Translations under genes and position numbers: made by a program
Source: Dermatemys mawii
Taxonomy: Eukaryota; Chordata; Testudines; Dermatemydidae
Length of the DNA stretch: 64,000 nucleotides
NCBI GenBank assembly: GCA_007922305.1
Contig: ML677343.1
Coordinates: 30,518,337-30,582,336, forward strand
Direction: 5' to 3'
Shown: positions 1-41,448 of the stretch, piece after piece
Layout of the letters: the number at the start of each line of letters is the position of its first letter
Position numbering within the stretch: position 1 is the first letter of the stretch
Notes under the pieces: model-generated
Seen by the model: only the letters and a program-made list of their open reading frames with translations
The model's database searches: none
What the model was told of the DNA's origin: nothing

Positions 1-787
1 AGAGCAAATGCCGCATAAATGTCCACACTGCAAAGGAAAAGAGCCAAGCTTCCCCCCTGCCACTCGGCTGTGTATATTGTTCAGACATGCAGTCAGCACA
101 ATAGGGCAGGCAGTAGCTTCTGCTCCTGTCCACACACCAGGGAGCTCTTTGCTCAGGGGCTTTGGCTTCTGTACAACATAATTAATTTCCTCTGCACATT
201 CAAAGGTGGGGGCACTTACAGTTTACAAGGAACTGCCAGCACCTCTGCTGAGCCCCCACTGAGCTGGGCCTGCATGCAGGGAGCATCTTGCATGAACAGG
301 GCCTTAAACTGATATCTAGATTGTGCTTCGGGATCGTCCCGTCCTCCACGGGGGAGGTGCTGTCGCTGGGAAAGCTGCCTCAGGTGTTTAACAGCGCACA
401 GCAACATTAGACTTTACACCAGGAAGTAATATTGAAACTAGAGGAGACTGGAGGTCAGCAGAAAATGGCTTGTCAGCCCCAGTTCAGGACCTTGCTTAAC
501 TTTCAGCATATGCTTAATTCCCATAGAAGTCAATGTTAAGGGATTGATTTAAGCATCGTGCATATGTGCTTTCCCAAATCAGGGTCTCAAATTGGAATTT
601 ACCAACGATCCCTAATTTTCCAGAGTACAAGGGGGGATCTTGACCTAGCGGAGACTGTCAGCACATGCAATTTAACACCTGTTCTGGCAGGGCAGGGCAC
701 ACTGTATCTAAACAGAACACCATGCATCTGTATGGAATGATTCCCCTCCTCTCTCTGAATCACCGCTCCTCCTTTTCTGTAAAGAAA

Positions 788-880
788 ATGAGGAGTATTT
801 GTGGCACCTTAGAGACTAACCAATTTATTGCAGCATAAGCTTTCATGGCCTAGAGCCCACTTCATCAGATGCATAGAAGT
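788..880. repeat. interspersed non-LTR-type repeat fragment
   Basis: The segment holding GGCACCTTAGAGACTAACC and CATAAGCTTTCATGG recurs in diverged form at 10429-10570. I recall it as an abundant turtle repeat but do not assert a family name. Confidence 0.5.
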
Positions 881-1387
881 CAGAGCATTTAAAGCAGACC
901 TCAGCATGGCCCTGCACGCCTCTGCTGTGCACTTCTGCTCCAGCATTTATGACCCAGGGGAGTTCCATGTAGCAGCTAACGGATTCTGCTGCCCTATGAA
1001 CAGCTCTTCCTGGTGCAGAGCCTCTGACACTTTGTCTTTGTTTGTGCTTCAGCTGGTTTTGGAGTATTGGGTTTTAAATTCATTTCCTACAGAGCCAGCA
1101 CACGGTAGCACCAAGCGGTGGGCGGCTCCAGCAACAGTCACACTGTGAATCTGTACGCTGCAATTAAACTGGTCGTTCATTTGGTAGGCTTCCCTGGTTA
1201 ACAGGCTTATGGTACAGTAATTGCAAAATAACTCAGATAACAGAGGGAGATTAATCCCAATTTTACCTGTGCCACTGTCACTAAATTATCAGTGTTGTAT
1301 GCCATGTATAGCTATACTTAGGTATCAGTTTGTATGAGCTTAGCACAAGCCTGCTTATTTACCGTTTATATTACAGTACGATCTAGA

Positions 1388-1635
1388 GGGCCTTCCAATC
1401 AGGATCTGGGCCCAGTGTGTTAGGTGCTGTACGTACACATAGTAAGAGAATGCCTGCCCTAAGGCGTTTACAATCTAAGTTGACAGACAGACACTGGGTA
1501 GGAGGGAAACTGGGGCACAGAGGACATGCTTTGCTCAAGGTCATCCAGCAAGTCAGCAGCACAGCTGGGAATAAGCATGGAGTTCCCTGGTTCCCAGTTC
1601 AGTGCCCTTACCAACAGACCACACATCATCCAACA
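1388..1635 (-). repeat. MIR/CORE-SINE-like copy
   Basis: The plus strand carries the reversed SINE body: GTGCTGTACGTACACA, TTACAATCTAAG, CTGGGGCACAGAGG, then CAAGGTCATCCAGCAAGTCA and the tRNA-like head remnant. Confidence 0.6.
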
Positions 1636-2189
1636 TGAGCCTTTGGGCATTACTTCAGTACAACAATGAAGCAACACACTGTGAAAAAGCACGGAGCCTG
1701 CAAGAGGACCAGCCTGGCCTACGCACTCCAATGACATTTGACTAACTGAGGTCCCTAAGCAGCTTAAATCTCTTCTAGCACCAGGTACAATCCAGCGAGC
1801 AGAACACAGGACTGGAAGCCAGGGACATGAATGGCAGGTGGGCTCAGACAGGTCTCTCAAGCTCTGTGATTTGATAGCTTCCAATGTGGCAAGGTAAACA
1901 CCAGGCTCCCTGGATGTCAACAGGCCATTTGAGCTAGTGAAGGTGCTCAGATACCAGGGGAAGAATAATGAGCACAACGGACACAGCTAGTGAGCCCTGG
2001 GCTACAGGGATGATGTCATTACTACCTGCCTCACAGAGGAGTTGGGAAGGTTAATTAGTGTTCAGAAGGTGCTTTGACAAGGAAAAAGTGCTAAATAAAT
2101 GACAGTGTTGTTACCCTTGTAGGCAACAGGCCACATCCTATGGTTTTCTCAGTCCCAGAACATCACTAGGTGTTCACCTATATAACCCC

Positions 2190-2212
2190 CCCCCCCACAC
2201 ACACACACACAT
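2190..2212. repeat. C run and CA microsatellite
   Basis: A run of C is followed directly by CACACACACACA. Confidence 0.85.
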
Positions 2213-3599
2213 TGAGCCAGTAAAGATGTATCAGAGCAGCTAACCCTACCCTTCGCAGTACAGGACTGGGGGGCCCATAGGCAGCACGTAAGGGAGGCTG
2301 GGGGAGACCCTCCCCAAACTGCCAGGGGGGGGACATCTGTGGGCCCCCAAAAAGTCTCCCTCCCCACCATGGCAGAGAGCTTTTCCAGACTAGTGACTGC
2401 AGTGACCAAGCTCTCAGCTGGCCCCTACTGGGACCCTAGTGGGGAGGGGCTGAGCTCTTAGCTTACCCCTCCCCCAGCCAGGCCCATGGGGGCTGAGAGT
2501 AGGGTATGGTCTCAAGAGGAAGAGGCAAGGCAGGGGCTAACCTCCCCAGGCGGGAGCGTCACCCACCACCCTTGACCGGGACCTACAGTCTGTGCTCCGA
2601 TGCTTTGCCAAGCCCTACAGCATTTTCCTGACTGAGACATGGCTACACTGCCAGCCCCTTGGGGGAGCCCTCAGCGGCTGAGTCATTCAGTATGAACTAA
2701 AACGCAGCTCATGTCATGTGCTATCCGGTGGGCTCCAGGCTCACAACAGCCAGGCCCCATGAACACACAAACAATGCACCAAAAGACTTCACTAGAATAC
2801 AAGGAAAGTGGGTTAGAGAATCACCCTCCATATTACCTCAGCTTGCAAGGGTAACACTAGACCACTCCCTCATGCAGACACATGGGCCTGCATTATATAG
2901 GGTCTTAGACCACGCCCCCCTGCCCAATTGGCTTGGGAACCGCCCAGAGAAAGGTGGAGTCTCCTGCATGCTGCATGACAAATACAGTCCCCAGAACACC
3001 AGGACTACAACTCCCAGCATGCCCTGGGAGCGAGCAATGTAAAAGGCATGCAGGATAGCGGTAAGGGTGGAGGGCCTTGACGTGGCTATTCTCCTCTGTG
3101 TGACGGACCAGCTTTGTCTAATCTTCCCCTGCCACAAGCAGTAGTAGGGTTGGCGCTCACAGGGTGCTGCGCCGTTTGCACTGGGCCGGCTGCGTGGCTG
3201 CATCAGTGGCAGGTCACGGCTGTTATTGTGCTGAAGTTTTAGCCCTACTTTCCCTCTTTTAATGTGTCCTCCCTGATAATAAATCCCAGTTGTCACTAGT
3301 TACACATCTCTGCCCAAGCTGAGCATTGTCTGAGACCCCGGCCCCGGGATAAAATTCATGCTGTTCCCTTTAGCACCCCGCTCCCACCCTGCCAAGTGAG
3401 ACCAGCTGCTGTCTGATGAGGCTGGGGGAGAGCTCGAGCTCCCTTTACAGCAGCTCTGATTGGTTTTTCAGCCCCAGGAGGCAGGCAGTACAACCAATCA
3501 GAAGACTTAACTGGCTAGAGGGCTGGAGCAAACTGAGGCTCCCCTTACAGAACCCAGTCACTTGGGAGGGCCTCCCTGAGCACTGGCTGCAGGAGAGGT

Positions 3600-3790
3600 G
3601 ATGGCCGAGTGACTAGAGCCCTAGACTAGGACTTGGGAGACCTGGCTTCTATTCCTGGCTCTGCCACTGGTTTGCTGAGTGACTTCGGTCAAGTCACAGC
3701 CTGGCTCTGTGCCTCAGTTTCCCCATCTGTAAAACCGGAATAATGCTTTCCTTTATAAAGCCCTTCAAGATTTGCAGATGAAAAGCAGGG
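3600..3790 (+). repeat. MIR/CORE-SINE-like copy
   Basis: It has a tRNA-like head, then CCTGGCTCTGCCACTGG, TGCCTCAGTTTCCCCATC and TGTAAAAC, the standard order of the SINE body. Confidence 0.65.
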
Positions 3791-4133
3791 TGGATTGTGA
3801 CATCTGAGCAACCTCCAGAGGGGCGTTAAGTGCTGGGACTATCTCCGGGCTTTAATTGCATTAGCTTGCTGTGCTGGGCTCTGTGTGTGTCTCTCTATAC
3901 TGGGGAGTCCCCTTTCTCCACTTGCTGGGCAGGTGCTTGTTTTCCCCTGATTTGTTAGCTGTGGCCAGACAGACTTTTCATCATGTGGGAACCAGACTCA
4001 GCCAGCTCAGGGGTTTATGTGTTTTATGAAACCTGTTATCCAGGGCACAGTGCAGTGTGCTGCAGTGAGCTTCCTGAGCAGCTGGAAACAGGAGTTCTGA
4101 CCGGGGTGCCGTGCCGTACAGCCATTACGCTTT

Positions 4134-4790
4134 ATGGAGTACATCAGAATGGCCCTGCTGGGTCAGACCAATGGTCCATCTAACCCAGCATCCTGTCTTG
4201 TGACCGTGGCCAGTGACAGATGCTTCAAAGGGAATGAACAGAACAGGACAATTATCGCATAAGCCATCCCCATCACCCAGTCCCAGCTTCTGGCAGTCAG
4301 AGGTTTAGGGCCACCTGGATCATGGGGTTGTGCCCCCGATGATCTTGGCTAACAGCCATTGATGGACCTGTCCTCCATCAACTTAACCCCCTTCCCCTCC
4401 GTGGGGAGGCTAGTACTCCAGCCCCACCCATTCTGTCCAAGGCCTTGCCCCTACCCCATCCTGTTCCTCCCCTTGCCCGCCAGAGCCCAGCGAGAGGAGC
4501 CCCTGCCGAGCCACCCCCGAACACCTGCCCACCCAAACCGCTTCCAAGCCCTGGGCTACTGGCCGGAGCTCATTCCCTGGAGTGAGGGCGAGGGCGTGGT
4601 CTCAAGGTGGAGCATGGGCGAGGCCACAGCCTGGGTTGGGGAGAATTAGCCTTCCCTGGCCTATTATATCCATCGCCCTGGCAGCAAGTTCCACAGGTTG
4701 CTATGTACTGGGTGAAGAGGTACTTCCTTAGGCTTGTTTAAACCTGCTTTGTTTTAAAATGTTGCCAATCTCCATGGAAGCGGATGAGGG
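4134..4790 (-). mobile_element. CR1 LINE 3' end, split by about 280 bases
   Basis: Reverse-complement CR1 tail (GGGTCAGACCAATGGTCC through GATGGACCTGTCCTCC) runs to about 4377. It resumes near 4655 (AAGTTCCACAGGTTG). The intervening GC-rich stretch is not CR1 and is probably a later insertion. Confidence 0.6.
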
Positions 4791-4849
4791 ACATGAGGCT
4801 ACAGACCAGCCCATTTATTTACTGAATGTTATTTGCTTGTTTAGACCAC

Positions 4850-5010
4850 CATAGCAATAGAAAGCACCAGAATGGGGATTGAGGAGACCTGAGCCTGATC
4901 CCCGGCTCTGCCACTGACTCACTGGATGGTCTTGAGCACATCACCACTCCTATCTGTCTCCATTTCCCCATGTGTAAAATGGAAGATACCTAGGCTCCCT
5001 ATACAATGTG
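4850..5010 (+). repeat. MIR-like copy
   Basis: The sequence GAGACCTGAGCCTGATCC, GGCTCTGCCACTGACTCAC and TTTCCCCATGTGTAAAATGG follows the SINE body order. Confidence 0.55.
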
Positions 5011-5209
5011 TGGGGTGAGATGGGTGCTTAAGAACAGGATCCACCATATTTACATCACAGTGGAGTTTCTGAGGGGCTTTCATATGCTTGGCTGGAAGGT
5101 GACAGACGTGCACAGCACTGGAGCATGACTGCTGAAAGGAATAAAGCAACCTTTGGGGTCATATTATGAAATCAAGTGCTTTGAATGAGGTTTGCTCCTT
5201 CAGAAGCCT

Positions 5210-5511
5210 AGGGTTGTCTACACAGGGCCATCCAGGAAAGTTAATCTGAATTAACTAAAGAGGTGAATTTGAAGTGAATTAGTTATACCTCACTAAAGCC
5301 CTATATGAACACCCTCATTCAGAATTAGCATGGCCTTAATGCAGTGTGGCTGAATTCACTGCTACAGGGAATTAAATTAAACTGCTTTAAGGCCACTTTG
5401 AACAACAGAATCCACAAAAGGATTTAATGCAGTTTAACTAATCCACTTCAGATTCACCCCTTTAGTTAATTTGGATTAATTTTCCTGGATGTCCCTGTGT
5501 AGACAAGCCCT
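5210..5511. mobile_element. palindromic MITE-like element
   Basis: The left end GTTGTCTACACAGGGCCATC is mirrored by the right end GATGTCCCTGTGTAGACAAG. Pairing continues inward for about 60 bases per arm (TTAATTTGGATTAA against TTAATCTGAATTAA). Confidence 0.75.
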
Positions 5512-6445
5512 TAGTAAGAGCTCTAATATGGAGACCTAGTGAGCTTTTACTCTGTTGATGTGACCTTCACAAATTGGGGACGGTCTCATTCTGTACCCGT
5601 GAAATGGTGGTGCTGTTTTGAGACCATCAGTGAGGTTGTTGGTTTTTGTATTTTTTATGAAATGTAGTCACTGATTTAGAAAAATATATGACAGGCTTAA
5701 ACCCAGCATGTGTTTGTTTTAAAAAAATTAATGTTCCCAGCAGCAAACATAATAAATCTTCATATATTCAAACCAAAACAGAATGAAACAAGCCCAGATC
5801 CGTTGCAGGAGGTTGTTTGCTATCGCTGTGGGAGTCACTGCTATTTTCAGCACTTGGTTGCTCTTCCAGTTCTCTTTGTAAACAGACAAGATTTGCATCA
5901 CAGCCCATCTTGCTCTGGGATGGGCTGTTTCCTTCAGGAGTTTGGCTCCAGTGTAGGAAAGCGTCCCTATTGAGGAAAATTAAGCCTGTGCTTAATTTGA
6001 AATGTGCCAGGCTGTGTCCCTCTGAACTTGGGGCCTGTAAAACCAGCTAGAACTCCTGCATTTTGGCTGTGAAGCCTGAGGCTCAATCCAACCCTGGAAT
6101 CAGAGCATGCCCTCCAGGTGGATCCCAGAGACAACCACCGTGTGAAGTGAAATCAAAGCCCCGGCTTTAGCCTCAGTCCTGCCCTGGAGGAATACAGGCT
6201 GTGTAACATAGCTGCTCTGCCCAGTGCAGCTGCCCCCCTTTGTTTAAAGAAACAATGTTCTGTGGAATACAAAGGAAAGGAATAGAAAAGCCCAGGATGA
6301 TGCTGGACACACATCTGCCTGTGATTTACCACCATTGCAGGTCAATAAACGATATTCTGCATAAGACTCCTGCCTAGTGAAGGAAAGGACTGAGCTGGTG
6401 TTGCAAAAACTGCTTATTTCCTTTGGAGTTCAGTCCAATATACCT

Positions 6446-6455
6446 NNNNNNNNNN
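6446..6455. other. assembly gap
   Basis: Ten unknown bases. No gene is affected. Confidence 1.
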
Positions 6456-7351
6456 TGTGTGTAGATATTTTATACCCCTGTGTTGATAAGGGAGGGGGAC
6501 TTTCAATCCACTTACACAGGTGGGAACACTTAATGGCTATTACATCCATTGTTGGTCTTAATCTATTTCATTTACATGTCTGGTAAACAGGAGGTTCAAA
6601 ACACTTAGGGGTACTTAGACACTATGATGCCTGCACATCTGTGGCAGGGTGAATGCAAGTTTAAAATGCATGTTAAACTAGGGGTCAATAGTATATATAC
6701 AGGGAGTGAGATTATAAGTCTGAGGTTATTTTATACTACAACATTCTAAGTTACATTTTCCTAACAATCATTTTCTTAACACTGGTTTGAATTAGTGGGG
6801 GAGAGATGATGTGTGTGGTGATCTGTCCTGCGGTATATCAGACCCCACTGAGCCCTGCTTGTAAATTACTTTGGAGTTACCCTGCCGATATTTGCATCGG
6901 TTGCCTGAGCTAAGCGGAACCCACCAGAGAGCTGTGCAGCTCGGATGCACTGAGGAGACAGCTCATGGATTACTATTCTCCGGCGCCTTTTGGATGTTTT
7001 CTGCTTCCCATTAAGAAACAAACAAAGCTTCTCCATAAAACCAGGGTCAGCGTCAGAGGGTGGCCTTTTGTCTCCCAATTAAAAATATACAAGCGCCAAA
7101 AATCCCATGGGTGTGGGTGTCTTATTCTGAGGGTTTGTTCAGCAAAAAGGAATCCTTCGGCTGTGAAATCAAAATACGCCTGGGAAACAACTTAAAGTGA
7201 GAAATAATAACTGCTGGCTGCATGTTTCCTAGGCTGTAGGAAGCTCAGATCTTTACCCATAGTAAGTAGAATGGAAAACTGCAATGATCTCTCCATTCCC
7301 CCTTCACAGGTCAAAGACCGAGAAGGATCAAGGCTGCAAAGTCCTTGCTTC

Positions 7352-37240
<29,889 letters not shown>

Positions 37241-39497
37241 TTTTGCTGAGCTCCAGCAGTCGTCTGCTGAGCTTCCTTCCAAAGCCCTTTGCCTCTTGCT
37301 GGCTTTATGTGTAGCTAACAGCATCCATGGTTACCAGCACTGGCCGCTTGTGTCACACAACAGAAAACCTGCTTCCTTCAGCATGTACCTGGGGTAACTG
37401 CAAACACGGCTGAGACGTCCCTCTTCTGTGAGTGCAGACTTGTGGACAGGAGACTGAGAGCGGGAACTACGCACTCAAGGACATTCAGATCTTTGGGGTG
37501 GGGAGGGTGTGGAGCAAAGAGCAGCAGTGCAACTTGCACAGTTAAACAGACGTGCAACTAGCACAAAACCCTGGCAATAGGCACAATGCAACAGCTGACC
37601 GCTATTGTAAGGATCCTAACCGGGAGGGGTTGTTGGTTTTTGTTTTTCAGGAAATGGGTTTAGTAAAATGGCAAATGTAAAAGCTGTAGCTGCCTTCCCC
37701 CTTCCTTAGAATCTTGCATTTGCTTGTAATGGAGAGGAGAAGAATAGCTCGTCTCTAAATGGTCAGTTCTCTGGCTTTAACCATTCAGTTACTTCACAGG
37801 TAGGGGGTTTATGTTTATGATTCCTCTCTGTAGCAAGGAATGTTAGAGGCTGCTGGGATATGACTCTTAGAGGTAATGGGGGAAGTCAGAGGAAGTTGAG
37901 GGTGAGAGGGATATGGGGTATTCAGCTTGAGAATGGGACAGTTGCCACTTTAAGAAGTCTGCCAGTCTGCAGAGACAGCAGCCAGTTTGTTCTCACAGCT
38001 GCAGCAGCTTTCTACAGAGGAGGGACACATGCATTGTACTCTCTCCTGGAGACTTTACTTTTGTTCTTTCTTGTTTTTATTAATTTAAGACTCAGGTCAG
38101 TTCCAAAGGAGAGTACCTATTCTGCTTTATCTGTATCGAAGCATGCGTGGAAAGGCAGGCAACGGTAGTGGAAGTGCAGCTTAAGGGAAACAGGACAGTA
38201 ATTCAGAGAGAAAGTTAGACAAAGAAAGAGAGAAGTGCAGAGTGTTACCAAGAAAAACTGAAGGATAAGGAATAAACTCACTGATTCAGACTTGCTCAGA
38301 TATACTCCGCCTTTATTCATCTATTTCGTGAAGAAATAGCATTTCCCGTATTAACACATCTTCCACGAGACTCTTAAATATGAAACATTTACAATCCCAA
38401 GAGCTTGAGACCACATCTGCCTGTTATGATTCTTTCCCTTGAAACCTCCCTTGGTTTTCCATTAGACTCTCTCAGCCTCGCTGACCAAAGGTAGGCTTAT
38501 GGTCAATTTAGTATATAAAGGTCCCAAAGCCCCTCTCTTTAACAGATACGGGGCCAAATTCATCCCTGCTATAACTTCAAAAGAAGCCCGTGGCTTGGTG
38601 CCGTAGCTGCCCCATTTAATTCAGTGTTGTCACTGCTGAATCAAATGAGGCACATTTGATGGGGTCCCGGCATTTGCCCAAGGCTGGACCTGACGTACAT
38701 AGACGTGCCATTCCCTCAGCAAACGCGTGGTGGGGCTACACATCTATTAATATAGGGACTGCTGCAAGAACAAGATGATTAAAATTGCAGCTCCACTATC
38801 CTGGTCTTCGCCAGTAATTTGGATACTGGTTTTGCAGGGCTTCATTACCCAACCAGAACAAGGGACAAAAGCATCTATCCCAGTTCTATCTATGTTAGGG
38901 TTTTATCCTGCTGCCCATCACCATAGTGTCTGACCACATTCCGTGTCAAATCAGTAGCAACAGCCAAGTCCCTGGAGGGTTTCATGGAGTTTCTTCTCCC
39001 TGCTTGAGGGTCTGAACTCTGAGTGGGACAGGGTTTTCGGCAGTGGCCGGTTGGTAGGGGTCTGGGAACAGAAGCGTCACAAGCCAATAAGGATTCCCTC
39101 ACTGTCTGGGGGGAGTGCGGTTGAGGTGTCTCTCCCAAACCAGTTCAATATTTACTTACCACATTGTGCTGAGCAAGTATTTAGCCAACAGGACACTGAC
39201 AAAAAGACTACCGGTGAAATGAAGGTGACGGCGCTAGCTCTCGGACGTTGCTGATGGGGGTCACTGGGGGTCACACACTCACTCCCACCCCACTCGAAAC
39301 TTCAGTATAAGCAGAGTTTCCCAAAAATTCTATGGAAAGAAAGTGAGGTCCAGTGCACAGGGTATCCGAAACGGAAGTCAGGAGATTTGGAATCTCTCCC
39401 TGGCTCTGCCCCGGATCCACTGCAGAAGGGCGGTCTCAGACAGTCACCTGCATCATAGTAAAATTGTGATCAGCATACTTTAATGTTGGGATTCTGG

Positions 39498-39780
39498 TAG
39501 TGCCTAGAGGGCCTGTCTAAGATCAGGGCTCCATGGTGGCAGACATTGTGAGCGCGAACACACAGTAAGAGACAGCCCCTGCCCTGAACAGCTAGCAATC
39601 TATATAGACAAGACAGATAACGGGTGAGTGAAAGGGAGTCTTTTTAGCCCCATTTTATAGCTGGCGAAACTGAGGCACAGAGCAATTTAGTGATACACTC
39701 AAGGTCACACAGGGAATCTGTGGCTGAGACAGGAACTCAACCCAGATCTTCTGCCTTCCAGTCCAACTATCAGGATTTTC
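39498..39780 (-). repeat. MIR-like copy
   Basis: TAGTGCCTAGAGGGCC, TAAGAGACAGCCCCTGCC, CCATTTTATAGCTGGCGAAA and CTGAGGCACAGAGC are in the expected reversed order. Confidence 0.65.
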
Positions 39781-40149
39781 TATTTTTTTCAAAGTGCTTT
39801 GGAGATGTACAGATGAAACGCCCCCATAAGTACAAAGTGTGGTAACAGGAGAGGGCTTTCCTGGCAAAGTGCCCTTTCCTGTTCACCTCTGCAGGGAGCA
39901 GCAGGACTAGGAGGGAGTACTGCTAGGGATTTATATACCTTGCGAAGTCGGAGGAGTGAAAGGCACTGGAAGGACACAAATGACTGCTGATGAGTTTGTG
40001 ACAAAGGTAACTGCTAGGAACATGGAGGCAAATTCACTTTTTAACTCCAGAAAATAATTTGGGCCATAATTTATACCAAGGATCTCAGAACACTTAAACA
40101 CCCCTTTGCACTTTGAGTTAAACGTCACTACACCATGGGGCATGTTGAG

Positions 40150-40305
40150 TATTACTAAGCCAATTTTACAGAGGAGGAAACTGAGTCACAGGAAGGGTAA
40201 GTGACTTGATCCTAGTCACAGAGTGAGTCAGTGAAAGAGATGGGAATAGAACCCAGGAGTTCCCAGCTCCTAATGCTCTGCTCTAAATCACTAGACTATA
40301 CTTGG
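40150..40305 (-). repeat. MIR-like copy
   Basis: CAATTTTACAGAGGAGGAAA, CTGAGTCACAGGAAGG and TCTAAATCACTAGACTATAC fit the reversed SINE. It lies within 170 bases of the receptor A stop codon and may be in its 3' UTR. Confidence 0.6.
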
Positions 40306-40471
40306 GATTGAGCAGAGCTCCACGGCCCCATCTGTGATCTAAGCCAGCCGGGTGGGAGGAATGGTGAAGTCACTTGATAAACCATCTATCCAATGTTTTT
40401 TCATCACCACCGCACAGATAGCTTGCAGCCTCCTATGGATTACGCTTGCCATGTTATCCCTTAGCAATGGT

Positions 40472-41448
40472 TCAGGGTAAGGACGTATCTACCGTGGCAA
40501 CACTGCCCTCCATCTGGATAGTGAGATTGGCCTTTTCGGCCATCTTCTGGCAGTACTCGTACGTGGACTTCTTGATCCACTCGGCTGTGTTGCGCTCTGG
40601 CCGGAAGAGGATGACGTAGCATTTGTAGAGGAACAAGGCAGCCAGGGAGCTGTAGGCGGATAACAGGATAACAACACCTAGGACGACATTCGCCATCTTC
40701 CCTCTGCTGGAGTGCAAGACAGGGGTGACGGCGAGCCAGGTGACAAAGAAAATCATCATGGCGTAGGCAATGCCTTGGGCATCGTTGAAGTTGGCCGGCA
40801 GGGACTGGCTTTTCATGGCACACGCCAGGGCGCAGAAAGCGAGGAAACACAGGTACCCATTAACAAAAGAGGAGCCCAGACCTGCATCTCCGTGGCATTC
40901 CAGGAGCACTTGGGGCTCCCCTTCTGGGTAAACTCTCCTGGCATCCGGGGGGGCTAGATAGATCCAAAGCATGCAGATCAGACACTGGATAAAGGGCCCC
41001 ATTCCCATGATAATGAGATAGAGTCTCATCTGGAGCTTGCTTGGCCTCCCTACCGGGCTTTCAAAGGAGCAGAGTAGCCGGACGGTCTTGGCAAGCACGC
41101 TGGAGAGGCAGAGAGCAAAGCTGATCCCAAACACCGGCTTCTGGAGTTTGCATGTAAGGCTGGTGGGTTCTCCTATGACCAAGAGGGTGCTGGAGAAAGC
41201 GCACAGGAAGCCTGCCATGTTGCAGTAGAATATGAACCCCCCAGCAGTCTTGACGATGGGGGTGTCGCCGTGCCGGATGTACACGACCAGGACCGAGACG
41301 GTGAGCAACATCCCCAGGGCAGCCAAGCTCGCCAGCAGTATGCTGATGGGCTCCAACCAGGACAGGTAGACACAACTCTTTGGCCAGCATGACGCGCTCC
41401 TCCTTTCTGACCATTCGCTCAAAGGGCAGGGCCAACACTTCTGAACGG
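40472..41448 (-). CDS. Receptor A exon 6: seven-transmembrane domain
   Basis: It has 324 codons and a stop. CWPCPLSEWSE leads into TM1 (LEPISILLASLAALGMLLTV), then HGDTPIVKTAGG, GEPTSLTCKL and ANFNDAQG. TM7 ends ALFLYKCYVILFRPERNTAE, where the usual PK of xPKxY is YK. The short tail ends VATVDTSLP. Confidence 0.92.

Larger units (their letters stand above)
1..7351. other. region downstream of the TMEM67-like gene, no gene recognised
   Basis: It holds scattered repeats: MIR-like copies, a split CR1 end, a palindromic element, a C/CA microsatellite and the assembly gap. Open frames here are short, unspliced and unlike known proteins. The 3' UTR of the TMEM67-like gene presumably lies just left of 7352, but I see no convincing poly(A) signal. 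Confidence 0.6.
37241..40471. other. spacer between the TMEM67-like gene and receptor A
   Basis: It should contain the promoter of the TMEM67-like gene and the 3' UTR of receptor A. I see no clear TATA box, CpG island or poly(A) signal, and no gene. Two MIR-like copies are listed separately. Confidence 0.55.

Noticed and set aside
2100..2212. Possible regulatory element at the C/CA run
   Set aside because: It is an ordinary microsatellite with no nearby promoter.
37241..37324. Upstream in-frame ATG for the TMEM67-like protein
   Set aside because: It would put a polar stretch in front of a good signal peptide.
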